From Limnohabitans sp. Rim8 (GTDB lineage Bacteria; Pseudomonadota; Gammaproteobacteria; Burkholderiales; Burkholderiaceae_C): a stretch of DNA of 64,000 nucleotides. The position numbers were made by a program, and so were the translations under genes. The first letter of the stretch is position 1. Every line of letters begins with the position of its first letter. Shown here piece after piece: positions 1 to 11,111 of this stretch. The notes beneath the pieces were generated by a model, which saw only the letters and a program-made list of their open reading frames with translations, was not told where the DNA came from and made no database searches. The stretch covers positions 1 to 64,000 of the forward strand of contig CAMDKK010000011.1 of the NCBI GenBank assembly GCA_945901045.1. Direction: 5' to 3'.

Positions 1-135
1 TGCTGATGGCATGAGCCGCCGCCTGTCAGGACGAGAGACTTCGAGTCATCGAGGTGGATCCTCTGATGGATACGGCATCAAAGTGCCCATGGCGTGATAA
101 ACAGCAGTTTTCACTAACACCACAGAGGATCCGCT

Positions 136-1224
136 ATGAATCGTAATACAGGAATGAGCGCAGGACAAATCATCGGCACCCTGAATGGCTTGCAGGTCAT
201 GGGGCTGGACATCGCCAAACACGTGTTTCAGCTGCACACGGTGGACATGGGCACGGGCGAGATCGTCAACGTGCAGGTCAAACGCGCCAAGGTGCTGGAA
301 TACTTTGTCAACAAACCCCACAGCCTGATCGCCATGGAGGCCTGCGGCGGCGCCCACCACTGGGCCCGCGAGCTGACGGCTTTGGGCCACAGCGTGCGGC
401 TGCTGCACGCAAAAATAGTGCGCCCCTTTGTCTCAGGCAACAAGACCGACGCCACAGACGCCCGTGCGATCTGGCTGGCCGTGCAGCAGCCCGGCGTCAA
501 GTTCGTCGGTATCAAGACCGCTGCCCAGCAAGCCACGCTGACCCTGCACCGCCAGCGCGAGCTCTTGATGAAGATGCGCACCATGCAGACCAACGCCCTG
601 CGCGGCTTGCTCTATGAGTTTGGGGCCACCTTTGCCCAAGGGCGCAAAGCCTTGTTCAAGGACGTTGAGCGGGCGCTCGAAGAGCTGTCCACGCAGTTGC
701 CTCAAATGGTCAGAGACAGTTTGCGCGAGCAAGTGGGGCGCATCAAAGAGATGGGTGACGCCATGCTGGCGATTGAGAAGCGGCTCGCACTGCAATTAAA
801 GGCAGACCCCCACATGCAGCGCATTGCCCAGATTCCGGGGGTTGGCCTGCTGACAGCAACGGCGGCCATCGCCACCATGGGGGACGCCCGAGCGTTCAAG
901 TCGGGCCGGGAGTTCTGTGCCTGGCTGGGATTGGTGCCCAAGCAAACGGGCACGGGCGGCAAAGTTCGCCTGGGCGGCATCTCCAAGCGGGGTGACACAT
1001 ACGTCAGAACCTTGCTGATTCACGGCGCCAGAAGCGTGCTGAGCCATGCCAAGGAGCCCGGTCCTTGGCTGGAGCAAATCAAACAGCGCCGACCGGCCAA
1101 TGTGGTGATCGTGGCGCAGGCGGCCAAGATGGCCAGAACGATCTGGGCGGTGACGGCCAAAGAACAGAGTTACCAACGGGGCTTTCAGAGCGTCAGGCCG
1201 AGTGCAGCGATGCAAGCGGCCTGA
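136..1224 (+). CDS. IS110-family DEDD transposase
   Basis: This 362-residue transposase moves the element by RNA-guided recombination in the well-studied family members. The N-terminal DEDD (RuvC-like) domain is recognisable from D25 in GLDIAKHVF, E68 in LIAMEACGG, and D105 and D108 in KTDATDARAIW. The C-terminal Transposase_20 domain starts near residue 225 with QIPGVGLLTATAA and contains the GGISKRGDTYVR segment, where the family's serine lies. Length is normal for the family and no frameshift is seen. The ATG start at 136 lies just after a CAGAGGATCC that is the exact reverse complement of GGATCCTCTG at 56-65, so the leader could fold back on itself. Confidence 0.92.
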   Translation: MNRNTGMSAGQIIGTLNGLQVMGLDIAKHVFQLHTVDMGTGEIVNVQVKRAKVLEYFVNKPHSLIAMEACGGAHHWARELTALGHSVRLLHAKIVRPFVSGNKTDATDARAIWLAVQQPGVKFVGIKTAAQQATLTLHRQRELLMKMRTMQTNALRGLLYEFGATFAQGRKALFKDVERALEELSTQLPQMVRDSLREQVGRIKEMGDAMLAIEKRLALQLKADPHMQRIAQIPGVGLLTATAAIATMGDARAFKSGREFCAWLGLVPKQTGTGGKVRLGGISKRGDTYVRTLLIHGARSVLSHAKEPGPWLEQIKQRRPANVVIVAQAAKMARTIWAVTAKEQSYQRGFQSVRPSAAMQAA

Positions 1225-1535
1225 GCCCAGAGAGTCAAACAATTTTTTTAACCAACTAGAAAAGGATATGGTTCAGTCTTCGTAGGGTAGTGAGGCAGTA
1301 AAGAGTGAAGTGATGTGAAACAGGTCAGACCGGGACAAGCTAAACCTGAAGGCAGGCTCGGACATCAAAAGTCCGTTCTAGGAGATGAGGCGCTTGTCAG
1401 CGGATATGCATCGGGGCCAGCGGGCGAGTTTGGGAAACCAGACGGACCACGCAATCAAGGCCGGATATAAGAGAGCAGCCGACTTCTTCGCAACACAACA
1501 CAAATTTCTCTCGCTACCCGGGAGGCATCCATATA
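1225..1535 (+). ncRNA. Candidate bridge/seek RNA region of the IS110-type element
   Basis: About 310 bases between the transposase stop and the right end carry no convincing reading frame. In IS1111-group elements this position encodes the structured guide RNA that base-pairs with target and donor; in the IS110 group proper it lies at the left end. The long right end and short left end here favour the IS1111 arrangement. I did not fold the RNA or identify guide loops, so this is inference from position and element type. Confidence 0.4.
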
Positions 1536-2511
1536 AGACCTGCCTGCGCAGGCCCAGGGTGGCTTGCTTCTCGATCAAGCGGGCGACCATTTTCAATTGC
1601 GCCGACAAGGTGTTGGTGCCTGAGCTTGGAAACAAGTTGCTCAAGGCTGTGCTGGCGCTGGCGCCAATCGCATTGGCCACAGTGTCGTAAGTGTTCAGGG
1701 CCCTTTGCGTGATTTGGCTGTGTGCATTGGCCAGCAAATGCGTGCCACTTTGGGTCATCAGGGTTTGCAAAGTCGTGGCACAGGCCGACGAGCCGAACAA
1801 GGACTTGCCTTTGATGGCGTTCACCGTGGTTGCGCCGGTGGTGCTCATTTGGTAAGAAATGGCTTGCTGCCCTGACAAATACAGCGCATTGCCATTGACC
1901 GAAATGCAGGTCAGTGCCGAGGCGTTGTTGCCGCTCAGCAGCAGATCAGCCGAGCGTCCGCCCCAGCCTGAGGCGCCGCCTTCGGTTTGGAAAGACGATT
2001 GCCAATATGCTTGCTGGTCATTGTGTGAAAACAGCTTGGGTGGCAAGGGCACGGATTTGTTCTCGTATTGAGTCCGTGTCGTGGGCACGATCAAGGGGCC
2101 TACATTCATCACAATGCCGGCCCGGCCTGCGTCAAACAAAGTTTTCATGCCGGTCATTTGCGGGTTCAAGGCCATTTGCCTGCCGCCCGACAAGGGCGCG
2201 TTCAAAGCGGTCGCAGCCAGGCTGGCGCGGGTCAAGGCAATGCCTTCGTAAGGTCCGGTGACGGTGGTGCCTTTACGGATTGCATAGTAGGCGTTGTAGT
2301 TGGTCAGGTCGTAAGGCAGCACGGTGTTGTAGTGGTCGTTGGCGCCATACAAAAATAGGCAGACCAAGGCCTTGTAGTCGGTGGCCGTTTGCGCGGCTGC
2401 ATTGGCCATGGCCACCATGCTGGCCGCCACGGGCGTGGCGGTGCGGGCAAAGGCCAAGGCTGCGCCCTGTTTCAACAAGGTGCGGCGGGTTGTGTTGGAT
2501 GGCAGGGTCAT
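1378..2511 (-). pseudogene. DUF1501 family protein, 3' end lost to IS insertion
   Basis: The N-terminus has a twin-arginine-like signal (TRRTLLKQG) followed by an Ala-rich stretch, so the protein was probably exported folded by Tat. Residues 1 to about 323 look like an ordinary DUF1501 protein (LVCLFLYGANDHYN near residue 50, FSHNDQQAYWQS near 165). From the RRQV at about 1541 downwards, family sequence stops and the last ~54 codons read into the right end of the insertion sequence, ending at 1378. The conserved GG(F/W)DTH-type C-terminal part expected after RRQV is missing. It follows the DUF1800 gene with a 7-base gap, the usual paired arrangement. The function of these exported pairs is poorly known; this copy is probably inactive. 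Confidence 0.8.
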
Positions 2512-2518
2512 CTCAGCC

Positions 2519-4234
2519 TCATTGTTGAATCAAATAGTCGTTGCTGCTCATGACCAACACGATGGCGGCGTACACCCTGTTGAGCAGACCCGCATCTGTG
2601 GTGGCGGCGATGGTGGTCACGGCTTGCGTCATGAGTGTGCGGTTGGCTGCGCTGACGGCCCCGGCGGCCAAGTGCAAATTCAAGTGGTCAATCAAAATTG
2701 CAGGTGTGGCGGCTAAAGCCTTTTCGGTGCTGTAGTCCACCTTGACGACGCGGGCATTGTTCACTGTGCCTGCCATGTAGTTGACATAACCCACCACCGA
2801 AGGTTCATGGGCAATTTGCAACTCGGGCGCCACCAATTGGGTTGGGCTCAGAGCGGTGTTGGGTGGCGAGTAGCCCGGGCGGAAATAATTGAACACGCTG
2901 CTCGCATACAAAGGCATTTGGTTCAAGGTGGTTTCAGCGCTGGTGTTGCCTAAGGTCCATAAGCCATCGGCGTTGGTGGCGCCAAAGGTGCGCCCCCACT
3001 GCACCAGCCGCACCATGGGTTCGCGCAATTTGCCAAAGCTGGTGGAACTGCTGCTCGCGCGTGCTTGCGTGTCCATGAGCACGGCAGTCCACACCGCTTT
3101 CATGTCGCCGCGCACGCCACTGTCGTTGTTGATAAAGACCTTGGCCACCCGATCGATGTATGCAGCGCTGGGGTTGCTGGTCACCAGCCGCTGGATCAAT
3201 TGCTTGGCAATGAAAGGGGCTGTGTTGGGGTGCATGAACAAAGCGTCCAGTGCGATGCGAAGGCTCTCTGTGCCGAGTGTGCCTGCAGGAATGACTGTGC
3301 CGAAGAAGCTCTTCGCTTCAGGGCTGTGCAAACTCGCGTTCAGGGCCATCGGCAAACCCTGGCGGTAAGCCGATGCGGCCAAGCTGCCGGTGGGGTCGGT
3401 GCCGGCCGCCAAGTCCCAACCGGTGAAGACTTTGGCCAAGCCCTGAATGTCATTGTTGTCGTAGGTCTCTATGGGCTGGCCCTGTGCGTTCAGTTGCAAG
3501 CTGCCGTCGGTGTTGAGTTTGTACAAACCGATGGTGAACAGCTGCAGCACCTCGCGGGCATAGTTTTCATCAGGGGCGCGGCCGGTGGCGGCATTGGCTT
3601 TCTGGTTGCCCTTCATGTTGAGGTAGGTTCCCATGGCCGAGCTTAAAGTCACGGCTTCGAGCAGGCTGCGAAAGTTGCCGAACACATTTTTTTCCAGATT
3701 TTCCCAGTAGTTGGCAATGGCGAAATTTTTCCAGCTGATGGGCAAGCCCAGTGTGGAGACCACAAACAATTCGCTCAAGGCGAGCACAGCGCGCTGGCGA
3801 AATGCATCGGGTGCTGTGAACAACTTGTTCCAGATGGCACCGGTCCAACCCCCGTCGCCATTGACGTTGCCGCTCACGGTGGTGTCGTTGTACCCCTTCT
3901 CAATCAGCCACGATGTCATGCTTTGCGACAGCGGCATGGCCATCTGTTGCGTCAGCCAAGTGTTCATGCCCTGCTCGGTCAAGGCCTTCAAGGTGGATGG
4001 GTTGGCCCCCCATGCGGCTTGCCCTAAAAAACGCGAGGCTTGCTCGGGCGTCAGACCTGCTGGCGTGGGTGCAGGGGGCAGCGCGGTGCTGTCGCTGCCG
4101 CTGCCGACTGCGCCGCAAGCAGCCAGTAATGCGGAAGGCGCGGCAGCCAAGAGCGCCAAATTCGAAGAGCCCAGTGTGGGGGCATCAGCAGACTGCAAGC
4201 TGGGTTGAACAGAATCGGTGGCGTCAAGTGGCAT
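2519..4234 (-). CDS. DUF1800 domain protein, likely exported lipoprotein
   Basis: About 571 residues from the ATG at 4234; an open frame continues to 4345, but those codons show no good ribosome site. Near residues 26-40 there is a hydrophobic run ending in LLAAC, which fits a lipobox although few positive charges precede it. The DUF1800 domain starts at TPEQASRFLGQAAWG and contains the family hallmark ENYAREVLQLFTIGLY. DUF1800 genes are commonly followed by DUF1501 genes, as here. The molecular function is not established for the family. This gene is intact, while its partner is truncated by the insertion sequence. Confidence 0.85.
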   Translation of the reverse strand: MPLDATDSVQPSLQSADAPTLGSSNLALLAAAPSALLAACGAVGSGSDSTALPPAPTPAGLTPEQASRFLGQAAWGANPSTLKALTEQGMNTWLTQQMAMPLSQSMTSWLIEKGYNDTTVSGNVNGDGGWTGAIWNKLFTAPDAFRQRAVLALSELFVVSTLGLPISWKNFAIANYWENLEKNVFGNFRSLLEAVTLSSAMGTYLNMKGNQKANAATGRAPDENYAREVLQLFTIGLYKLNTDGSLQLNAQGQPIETYDNNDIQGLAKVFTGWDLAAGTDPTGSLAASAYRQGLPMALNASLHSPEAKSFFGTVIPAGTLGTESLRIALDALFMHPNTAPFIAKQLIQRLVTSNPSAAYIDRVAKVFINNDSGVRGDMKAVWTAVLMDTQARASSSSTSFGKLREPMVRLVQWGRTFGATNADGLWTLGNTSAETTLNQMPLYASSVFNYFRPGYSPPNTALSPTQLVAPELQIAHEPSVVGYVNYMAGTVNNARVVKVDYSTEKALAATPAILIDHLNLHLAAGAVSAANRTLMTQAVTTIAATTDAGLLNRVYAAIVLVMSSNDYLIQQ

Positions 4235-4481
4235 GGCGCGGCTCGCTTTTCCGTGTGAGATTTTGTGGTTTTCATGCGAGCGAAGCTTTGGGCATGGCCA
4301 AATCATTATGTTCAATTTCAATGACTTGTCTATGTAACTGCCCATCGTGTCTTACAAAGGCACCCAAGAGGCCGTGACCCATGTCACCGGTGGAAGGGGG
4401 TCTCGCCGTGATCGTGCCGCAAGCTGGCGCGGGCGTTTATCTGCAAGAGCCTGGCTTGCGCGTCATCGGTTTGAGCGCTCA

Positions 4482-5801
4482 CTAACCCATCCACCCCGGC
4501 AGCCAGGTGGCGATGCTCGGCACAAAAAACACAGCTGTCAGCAACAGCAAGCTCATCACCACGTAGGGTGTCACGGCCAGGAAGATGTGGCCCATGGTGA
4601 CCGATGGGGGCGCCACACCGCGCATGGTCATGAGCAACAAACCGTGGGGCGGCAAGAGCAGGCCTAACTGCATGCAAATCAAAAACAACACGCCAAACCA
4701 CACCGTGTCGATGCCCAAGGAATTCACGATGGGCATGAAGATGGGCAGGGTGATCATCATCATGCTGACCTGATCGACAAAGATGCCCAGAAAAATGAGC
4801 ATCAACAGCATGCCCACCAAAATCTGGTTGGCCGACAGGCCATGCCCAGTGATGAATTGCACCAGCCCCGAGCTGGCACCCGAAAAAGACAGAATTTGAG
4901 CAAAGGTCGTGGCCCCCAGAATGATGAACAAAATCATGCCGGAGATGCTGGCTGTGCCCTTGAGGGCCTTGAGCACCGCCTCCCAGCGCAGGACGCGGTA
5001 AAGCGCCGCCAAGAACATGGTTGCAAACGCGCCCAGTGCGGCGCATTCTGTGGGGGTGGCCCAGCCAGCGGCCAGGGCACCCACCACCACGCCAAAAATT
5101 GACAGGGTGGGCAGGACATAGGCCAACAGCAAATGCCAGCGGGCCCAGCCGTGGTGCTGCTCGGCCTCGGTGTCTGCCGGGGCCAAATGAGGGCTGATGC
5201 GCACCCGCACAATGATCCAGGCCACAAAGGCCACCGACAGCAACATGCCCGGTAGGATGCCGCCCAGCAGCAGCTTTGAAATCGATATGCCCGACAGCGA
5301 GCCCAACAACACCGTCAGCGCCGAGGGCGGAATCAGCATGTCCACCGCGCCAATGGCCATGATCGGGCCGGTGGCAATGGTCGGGTGGTAGCCGCGTGCC
5401 AGCATGACGGGCAGCATGAGCGAGCCCAGCATGGCGGTGGTGGCAATCGTGGAGCCCGAGATAGCCGAAAACACCGTGCCCGCCACCACCGCGACCACTG
5501 CCAGTCGCCCCGGAACGCGCACGATGAGCCGCTCAACCCCTTCAATCACTTTGAGGGCCAGGCCGGTGTGAAACAAAATTTCCCCCATCAGCACAAACAG
5601 CGGAATGGGCGTGAGCGCAAAGGCTGTGACCGAGCTGACACTGTTGCGCACCAGTTGAACGAGACCCGGCTCGCCGCCCATGTAAAGCACTGCACCAACG
5701 ATGTTGATGCCCAAAAAAGTCAGCGCCACGGGCATACCCATGAACAGCAGCAAAGTTGAGCCGCCCAACATCAGCCAGGCGGCTATTTGCCAACTGCTCA
5801 T
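4482..5801 (-). CDS. dctM: TRAP transporter large permease subunit DctM
   Basis: A 439-residue inner-membrane protein that forms the transport channel of a tripartite, Na+-dependent TRAP uptake system. The start at 5801 is chosen because GGGAG sits 7 bases upstream and the sequence from MSSWQIAAWLML fits the family start; the open frame continues to 5942 only as overlap with dctQ. Many hydrophobic segments are present, with family-typical stretches such as SGSTIATTAMLGSLMLP (near residue 110) and GAVDMLIPPSALTVLLG (near 150). It is the last gene of dctP-dctQ-dctM. The substrate cannot be read from the sequence. Confidence 0.93.
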   Translation of the reverse strand: MSSWQIAAWLMLGGSTLLLFMGMPVALTFLGINIVGAVLYMGGEPGLVQLVRNSVSSVTAFALTPIPLFVLMGEILFHTGLALKVIEGVERLIVRVPGRLAVVAVVAGTVFSAISGSTIATTAMLGSLMLPVMLARGYHPTIATGPIMAIGAVDMLIPPSALTVLLGSLSGISISKLLLGGILPGMLLSVAFVAWIIVRVRISPHLAPADTEAEQHHGWARWHLLLAYVLPTLSIFGVVVGALAAGWATPTECAALGAFATMFLAALYRVLRWEAVLKALKGTASISGMILFIILGATTFAQILSFSGASSGLVQFITGHGLSANQILVGMLLMLIFLGIFVDQVSMMMITLPIFMPIVNSLGIDTVWFGVLFLICMQLGLLLPPHGLLLMTMRGVAPPSVTMGHIFLAVTPYVVMSLLLLTAVFFVPSIATWLPGWMG

Positions 5802-5844
5802 GTGCAGGCTCCCGACGAGAAAAGTAAAAACAGTTGGAACACGT

Positions 5845-7343
<1,499 letters not shown>

Positions 7344-7413
7344 CTAGTCTCCTTTTGTGGTTGCGGGTCGATGGGGAATTTGAAGGGTAGTCGGGTGTGC
7401 CCCTGTGCAGGCG

Positions 7414-8967
7414 TCACGCAGGCGCCAAATGCTGCAAGGCCTGATCAAGCGCCTGGCCGCTGTCGTCGGCCAAAGCCGCCTTGCGCAAAGCACTCAAACG
7501 GTTGGCAGCATCGGGCAGCTGATGAAGACGTGGCAAAGTGGCCATGAGTTTTTCAAAGTGCAGCCAGCCCCGTGCATGGGTGTCGCCATACCCTTTCACC
7601 AGCTGCTGGCCGCGCAGCACCTCCAAGGCCAGATCTGCGTGCGCTGGTAACAAGTGAATGGCTTGCAACCACCAGGCATCGATCCGGTGTTGCTCGGTTT
7701 GGTAGCGCAGGGACACGGGGCGAATGCGGCGCAAGCTGGCCACAAAATACAGCAGCAAAAAGCCTCCCAAGGAACTGGTTTGCACCACGCGACCTTTCTG
7801 GGTGAAGTGGCCAACCAGGGCACGGGCTTTAGGCGAGGCCAGTAACCAGCGGCCAAGGCCTGCGGGCAAGGTGTCCGCAATCTCCTCCAGGCGCGGGTGC
7901 ATGAATTCGTGGATGTCGAGCAGCTGGCTGGAGGTCAAATTCACTTCCTGGTTGACGCGCTCAAAGCGTGTGCGCCGTGTTTTCAGATCGGCCACGCGCA
8001 CCGTGTCTTCGTAAGACATCCACAGCGCCAAGTGCCGTGCGCCTTCGCGCAGAATTTCTTCAGATAAGGCAGGAACCAGCGCCGACGAGGCCAAGGCAAG
8101 CGCCAAGTCTTGTAAACGCCGAGCATACAGTGCAGCGTAGTTCACATCCTGGTAATCGGCCAGGCGCGTCAAGCCCAAAGCAATGACTTCGTGCGACGAG
8201 GGGGTAAACGCGTCTTCCAAACTGCGGGCCAAGTCTTTCAGCTTTATGCCTACGGCCGCGTGCAAGGGCTTGGCGGCCTCGCTGGTGGTGGTGGGGGTTG
8301 TGTCGAGTGCGACGCTGGGGTGCAGCACTTGCATGGCCGCGTCAAACCCGGCGGCAAAAGCTTTCAGACTGGTTTTGACGCCCACACCGCTGCGCTCTAT
8401 GGAGGCTTCGAATTGCGCCCGTGAAAAGGGCAAACGTTCGCAGGCCGCCAGCGCGCCATACAAGGCGGGGGCTATCAGGCTGCCCGCTTGCTCGGCCAGT
8501 TCGGAAAAGTCGGCACTGATGAATTGCCGCGCAGCCGCTTGCGCTCCTGCCAGCAATTTGGCTTCGTCCACCCGCCCGTCGCCCATGGCGGTGCGCTCGG
8601 TCATCGAATAGACCCGATGCGAGGATGCGATGAAGGTGGTCTTGTCGGCATCGACCAATCCGCGCTGCAAGGCGCGGCCTGCCTCCATCAGCTCAGAGGC
8701 CAGCACAATGTCGACCTCACCAGGAAAGGGGCTGAGCGCCATCACCGGCATTTGCCCAGAGGGCGATGACGCTTGCGGGTACATCTCGATGTAGTACACC
8801 GTGGCGCCGGTACGCTGCGCCACGCCGGGCACCGATGTGGTCTGTGCCCAGTGGCCGTTGTGCTCTGCCAGGTCGACCAGCCAGTCGGCCAGCACACCGC
8901 CGCCTTCACCGCCCATGGCCAGAATGGCCAGGCTGATGATGCCGTGGCTTGGGGCTGCATCTTTCAT
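7414..8967 (-). CDS. iorB: Indolepyruvate oxidoreductase subunit beta, with C-terminal extension
   Basis: A 517-residue cytoplasmic subunit that works with IorA to decarboxylate aryl-pyruvates such as indolepyruvate oxidatively to acyl-CoA, passing electrons to ferredoxin. Residues 1 to about 200 form the gamma-type catalytic domain (AILAMGGEGGGVLADWLV near 15-32 and SVPGVAQRTGATVYY near 45-60). The remaining ~300 residues are the extra helical domain (DUF6537-like) found in proteobacterial forms; classical archaeal IorB is only about 200 residues. It overlaps the iorA stop by four bases and so is co-translated. Confidence 0.87.
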   Translation of the reverse strand: MKDAAPSHGIISLAILAMGGEGGGVLADWLVDLAEHNGHWAQTTSVPGVAQRTGATVYYIEMYPQASSPSGQMPVMALSPFPGEVDIVLASELMEAGRALQRGLVDADKTTFIASSHRVYSMTERTAMGDGRVDEAKLLAGAQAAARQFISADFSELAEQAGSLIAPALYGALAACERLPFSRAQFEASIERSGVGVKTSLKAFAAGFDAAMQVLHPSVALDTTPTTTSEAAKPLHAAVGIKLKDLARSLEDAFTPSSHEVIALGLTRLADYQDVNYAALYARRLQDLALALASSALVPALSEEILREGARHLALWMSYEDTVRVADLKTRRTRFERVNQEVNLTSSQLLDIHEFMHPRLEEIADTLPAGLGRWLLASPKARALVGHFTQKGRVVQTSSLGGFLLLYFVASLRRIRPVSLRYQTEQHRIDAWWLQAIHLLPAHADLALEVLRGQQLVKGYGDTHARGWLHFEKLMATLPRLHQLPDAANRLSALRKAALADDSGQALDQALQHLAPA

Positions 8968-11111
8968 GCGCTGATGCCCTCCAGACGACGTTCAATGCGG
9001 TTTTGCAGCCAGCCAATCACGCGCAGGCGCAGGCCTTGTTTGAAGCGGTCCCAGGCGCTGGGGTTGTTGATGATCTCGGCCCGGTAAAACGACGGACACA
9101 GCACGGCGGCTTGCGAGACCTCACCGCACAGACCGCAGCCCACGCAGCTGTCGGAAACGGCCGCCACCGGGTCTTGGCGCAGTGGGTCGGGGTTGGGCTT
9201 GATGCTCAGCGAAGGGCAGCCCGACAGACGGATGCAAGAGTGATCGCCGGTGCAGGTGTCGGGGTCAATGCCAAAGCGCTCGCGCACCACGCGCTCGCCT
9301 TTTTGAATGCGCTGGCGAATCAGCGGTTTGACGCGGCGTTGGCGGTTCAACATGCACTCGCTTTGCGCCACGATGACTTTGGGGCCTTGCTGCTTCGTGG
9401 TCAGCGCTTCACGCAGTGCCTGGCGCATTTGGTCCAGGCTGTAGGTGTTGGTCACTGTTTTGACCCACTCGACGCCCACGCCGCGCACGGCTTTTTCAAT
9501 CGGGTTGTTGGTGTTACGGATAGGGTTGATGGCTTTGGACGACAGCACGTCTTGTCCGCCCGTGGCGGCCGAATAACCGTTGTCCACCACCAGCAGCAAG
9601 TTATCGGACTGGTTGAACACGGCATTGCCCACGCCGCTGGTCAAGCCGTTGTGCCAGAACCCCCCATCGCCCATGATGGACACAGTGCGCTTGGAGGTTT
9701 CGCTGGTGTTGAAAGCCGCAGCACCCGCCCACCCCAGGCCATAGCCCATGGTGGTGGCGCCGATGTTGAAGGGCGGCAGGATCGAAAACAGGTGGCAGCC
9801 GATGTCGCAGCTCACATGGTGCTGGCCCAGTTCTTTTTCGATCATCTTGATGGCCGTGAAAATAGGCCGTTCGGGGCAACCCGTGCAAAACGAGGGTGGG
9901 CGCGGGTGCACTTGGGCCACCGCTTCGTTGATCAGCAACTGCTTGCTCGACTGCACGGCAGGCAGCGTGACCGCAAGCAGGTGTGCCGCGTATTGCCCGA
10001 CGAACGCCCGAATGCCCTGCAACAAAACCCCACCGGTGTATTCGCCGCCCATGGGCAGCACGTCTTTGCCGTGGATTTGGGTGTTCAGACCTGCTTTGTG
10101 CAAGATGCTGTGGATGTTTTGCTCAATGAAGTCGGGCTGGCCTTCTTCCACCACCAGCAGGCCGTGCTTGCCCGTGCAAAAGCGCTTGAATTCATCGTCC
10201 ACCAAAGGGTAGGTGATGTTCAGTACATACAGCGGGATGTCGGTCTTACCGAAGTCGTCGGCCAGGCCGAGCAGTTGCAGTGAACGCACCACGCCGTTGT
10301 ACAGACCACCTTGCATGACGATGCCAAAGTTTTGCACGTCTTCGGAAAAAAACTCGTTGAGCTGGTGTTCCTGGATGAAATTCAGGGCCGCTGGCCAGCG
10401 GGTAAGGGTTTTTTCTTGCTCGTGCAGGTAGCTGGCAGGCGGCAGCACGATGCGGTTGACATCGCGCTTCGGGTTTTCGATGGCATCCTTCAGGGTGAAG
10501 CTGGGCCGCACGTTGTCGCGTGTGGGAAAGCGACCATGCACATGGCAGGCGCGGATGCGCAACTCCAGCATCACCGGTGTGTTGCTGGCCTCTGACAGCT
10601 CGAAACCTTTTTCTACCGCGTGCACGATGCTGGGCAGGTTCGGGCGTGGGTCGATCAGCCAGACCTGCGACTTCATGGCAAAAGCGTGCGAGCGCTCCTG
10701 CATGATGCTGGAACCCTCTCCGTAATCCTCACCCACGATCAGCATGGCGCCGCCGGTCACCCCGCCCGAGGCCAAATTGGCCAGCGCGTCAGACGCCACA
10801 TTGGTGCCCACAGTGGATTTGAAAGTGACCGCGCCGCGCAGCGGGTAATTGACCGAGGCGGCCAAAGTGGCCGCCGCCGTGGCCTCCGAGGCACTGTGCT
10901 CGAAGTGCACGCCCAGCTCTTGCAATATGTCGTTGGCGTCGGTCAGCACATCCATCAGGTGCGAGATAGGCGCCCCTTGGTAGCCCGCCACATACGACAC
11001 ACCTGACTGAAGCAAAGCCTTGGTGACGGCAAGAATACCTTCGCCTTGGAATTCGTCGCCATCGCCTAAGCGCAGTTTTTGCACCTCTTGCACAAACGAG
11101 CGTTCAGCCAT
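8964..11111 (-). CDS. iorA: Indolepyruvate ferredoxin oxidoreductase subunit alpha
   Basis: A 715-residue thiamine-diphosphate enzyme. The N-terminal pyrimidine-binding domain is seen at GYQGAPISHLMDVL (near 43) and GAVTFKSTVGTNVASDAL (near 93). The thiamine-diphosphate core follows at FCTGCPERPIF (near 405) and GDGGFWHNGL (near 485). The C-terminus has a ferredoxin-like part with a CxxCxxC cluster motif (SCVGCGLCGE near 655) and a second Cys set around GDHSCIRLSGCPSL. It is the first gene of iorA-iorB. A GAAAGG ribosome site precedes the ATG but lies within a short hairpin (see separate entry). A LysR regulator is transcribed divergently. Confidence 0.9.
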   Translation of the reverse strand: MAERSFVQEVQKLRLGDGDEFQGEGILAVTKALLQSGVSYVAGYQGAPISHLMDVLTDANDILQELGVHFEHSASEATAAATLAASVNYPLRGAVTFKSTVGTNVASDALANLASGGVTGGAMLIVGEDYGEGSSIMQERSHAFAMKSQVWLIDPRPNLPSIVHAVEKGFELSEASNTPVMLELRIRACHVHGRFPTRDNVRPSFTLKDAIENPKRDVNRIVLPPASYLHEQEKTLTRWPAALNFIQEHQLNEFFSEDVQNFGIVMQGGLYNGVVRSLQLLGLADDFGKTDIPLYVLNITYPLVDDEFKRFCTGKHGLLVVEEGQPDFIEQNIHSILHKAGLNTQIHGKDVLPMGGEYTGGVLLQGIRAFVGQYAAHLLAVTLPAVQSSKQLLINEAVAQVHPRPPSFCTGCPERPIFTAIKMIEKELGQHHVSCDIGCHLFSILPPFNIGATTMGYGLGWAGAAAFNTSETSKRTVSIMGDGGFWHNGLTSGVGNAVFNQSDNLLLVVDNGYSAATGGQDVLSSKAINPIRNTNNPIEKAVRGVGVEWVKTVTNTYSLDQMRQALREALTTKQQGPKVIVAQSECMLNRQRRVKPLIRQRIQKGERVVRERFGIDPDTCTGDHSCIRLSGCPSLSIKPNPDPLRQDPVAAVSDSCVGCGLCGEVSQAAVLCPSFYRAEIINNPSAWDRFKQGLRLRVIGWLQNRIERRLEGISA

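Larger units (their letters stand above)
47..1540 (+). mobile_element. IS110-family insertion sequence, probably IS1111 group
   Basis: The element holds one DEDD transposase gene and a non-coding 3' segment of about 310 bases. Imperfect subterminal inverted repeats are visible: TGGATCCTCT near 55-64 on the left and GGAGGCATCCAT at 1521-1532 on the right, which reads ATGGATGCCTCC in reverse. Short subterminal repeats plus a long non-coding right end are typical of the IS1111 group. The right boundary near 1540 is supported independently, because the DUF1501 reading frame coming from the right loses family resemblance at about 1541. The left boundary is approximate, since only about 50 bases of flank are in the window. 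No target duplication could be recognised. Confidence 0.7.

Noticed and set aside
8949-10283. Plus-strand open frame of 444 codons opposite iorA
   Set aside because: It lies antisense to a clear thiamine-diphosphate enzyme and has low-complexity Ala/His/Gln content.
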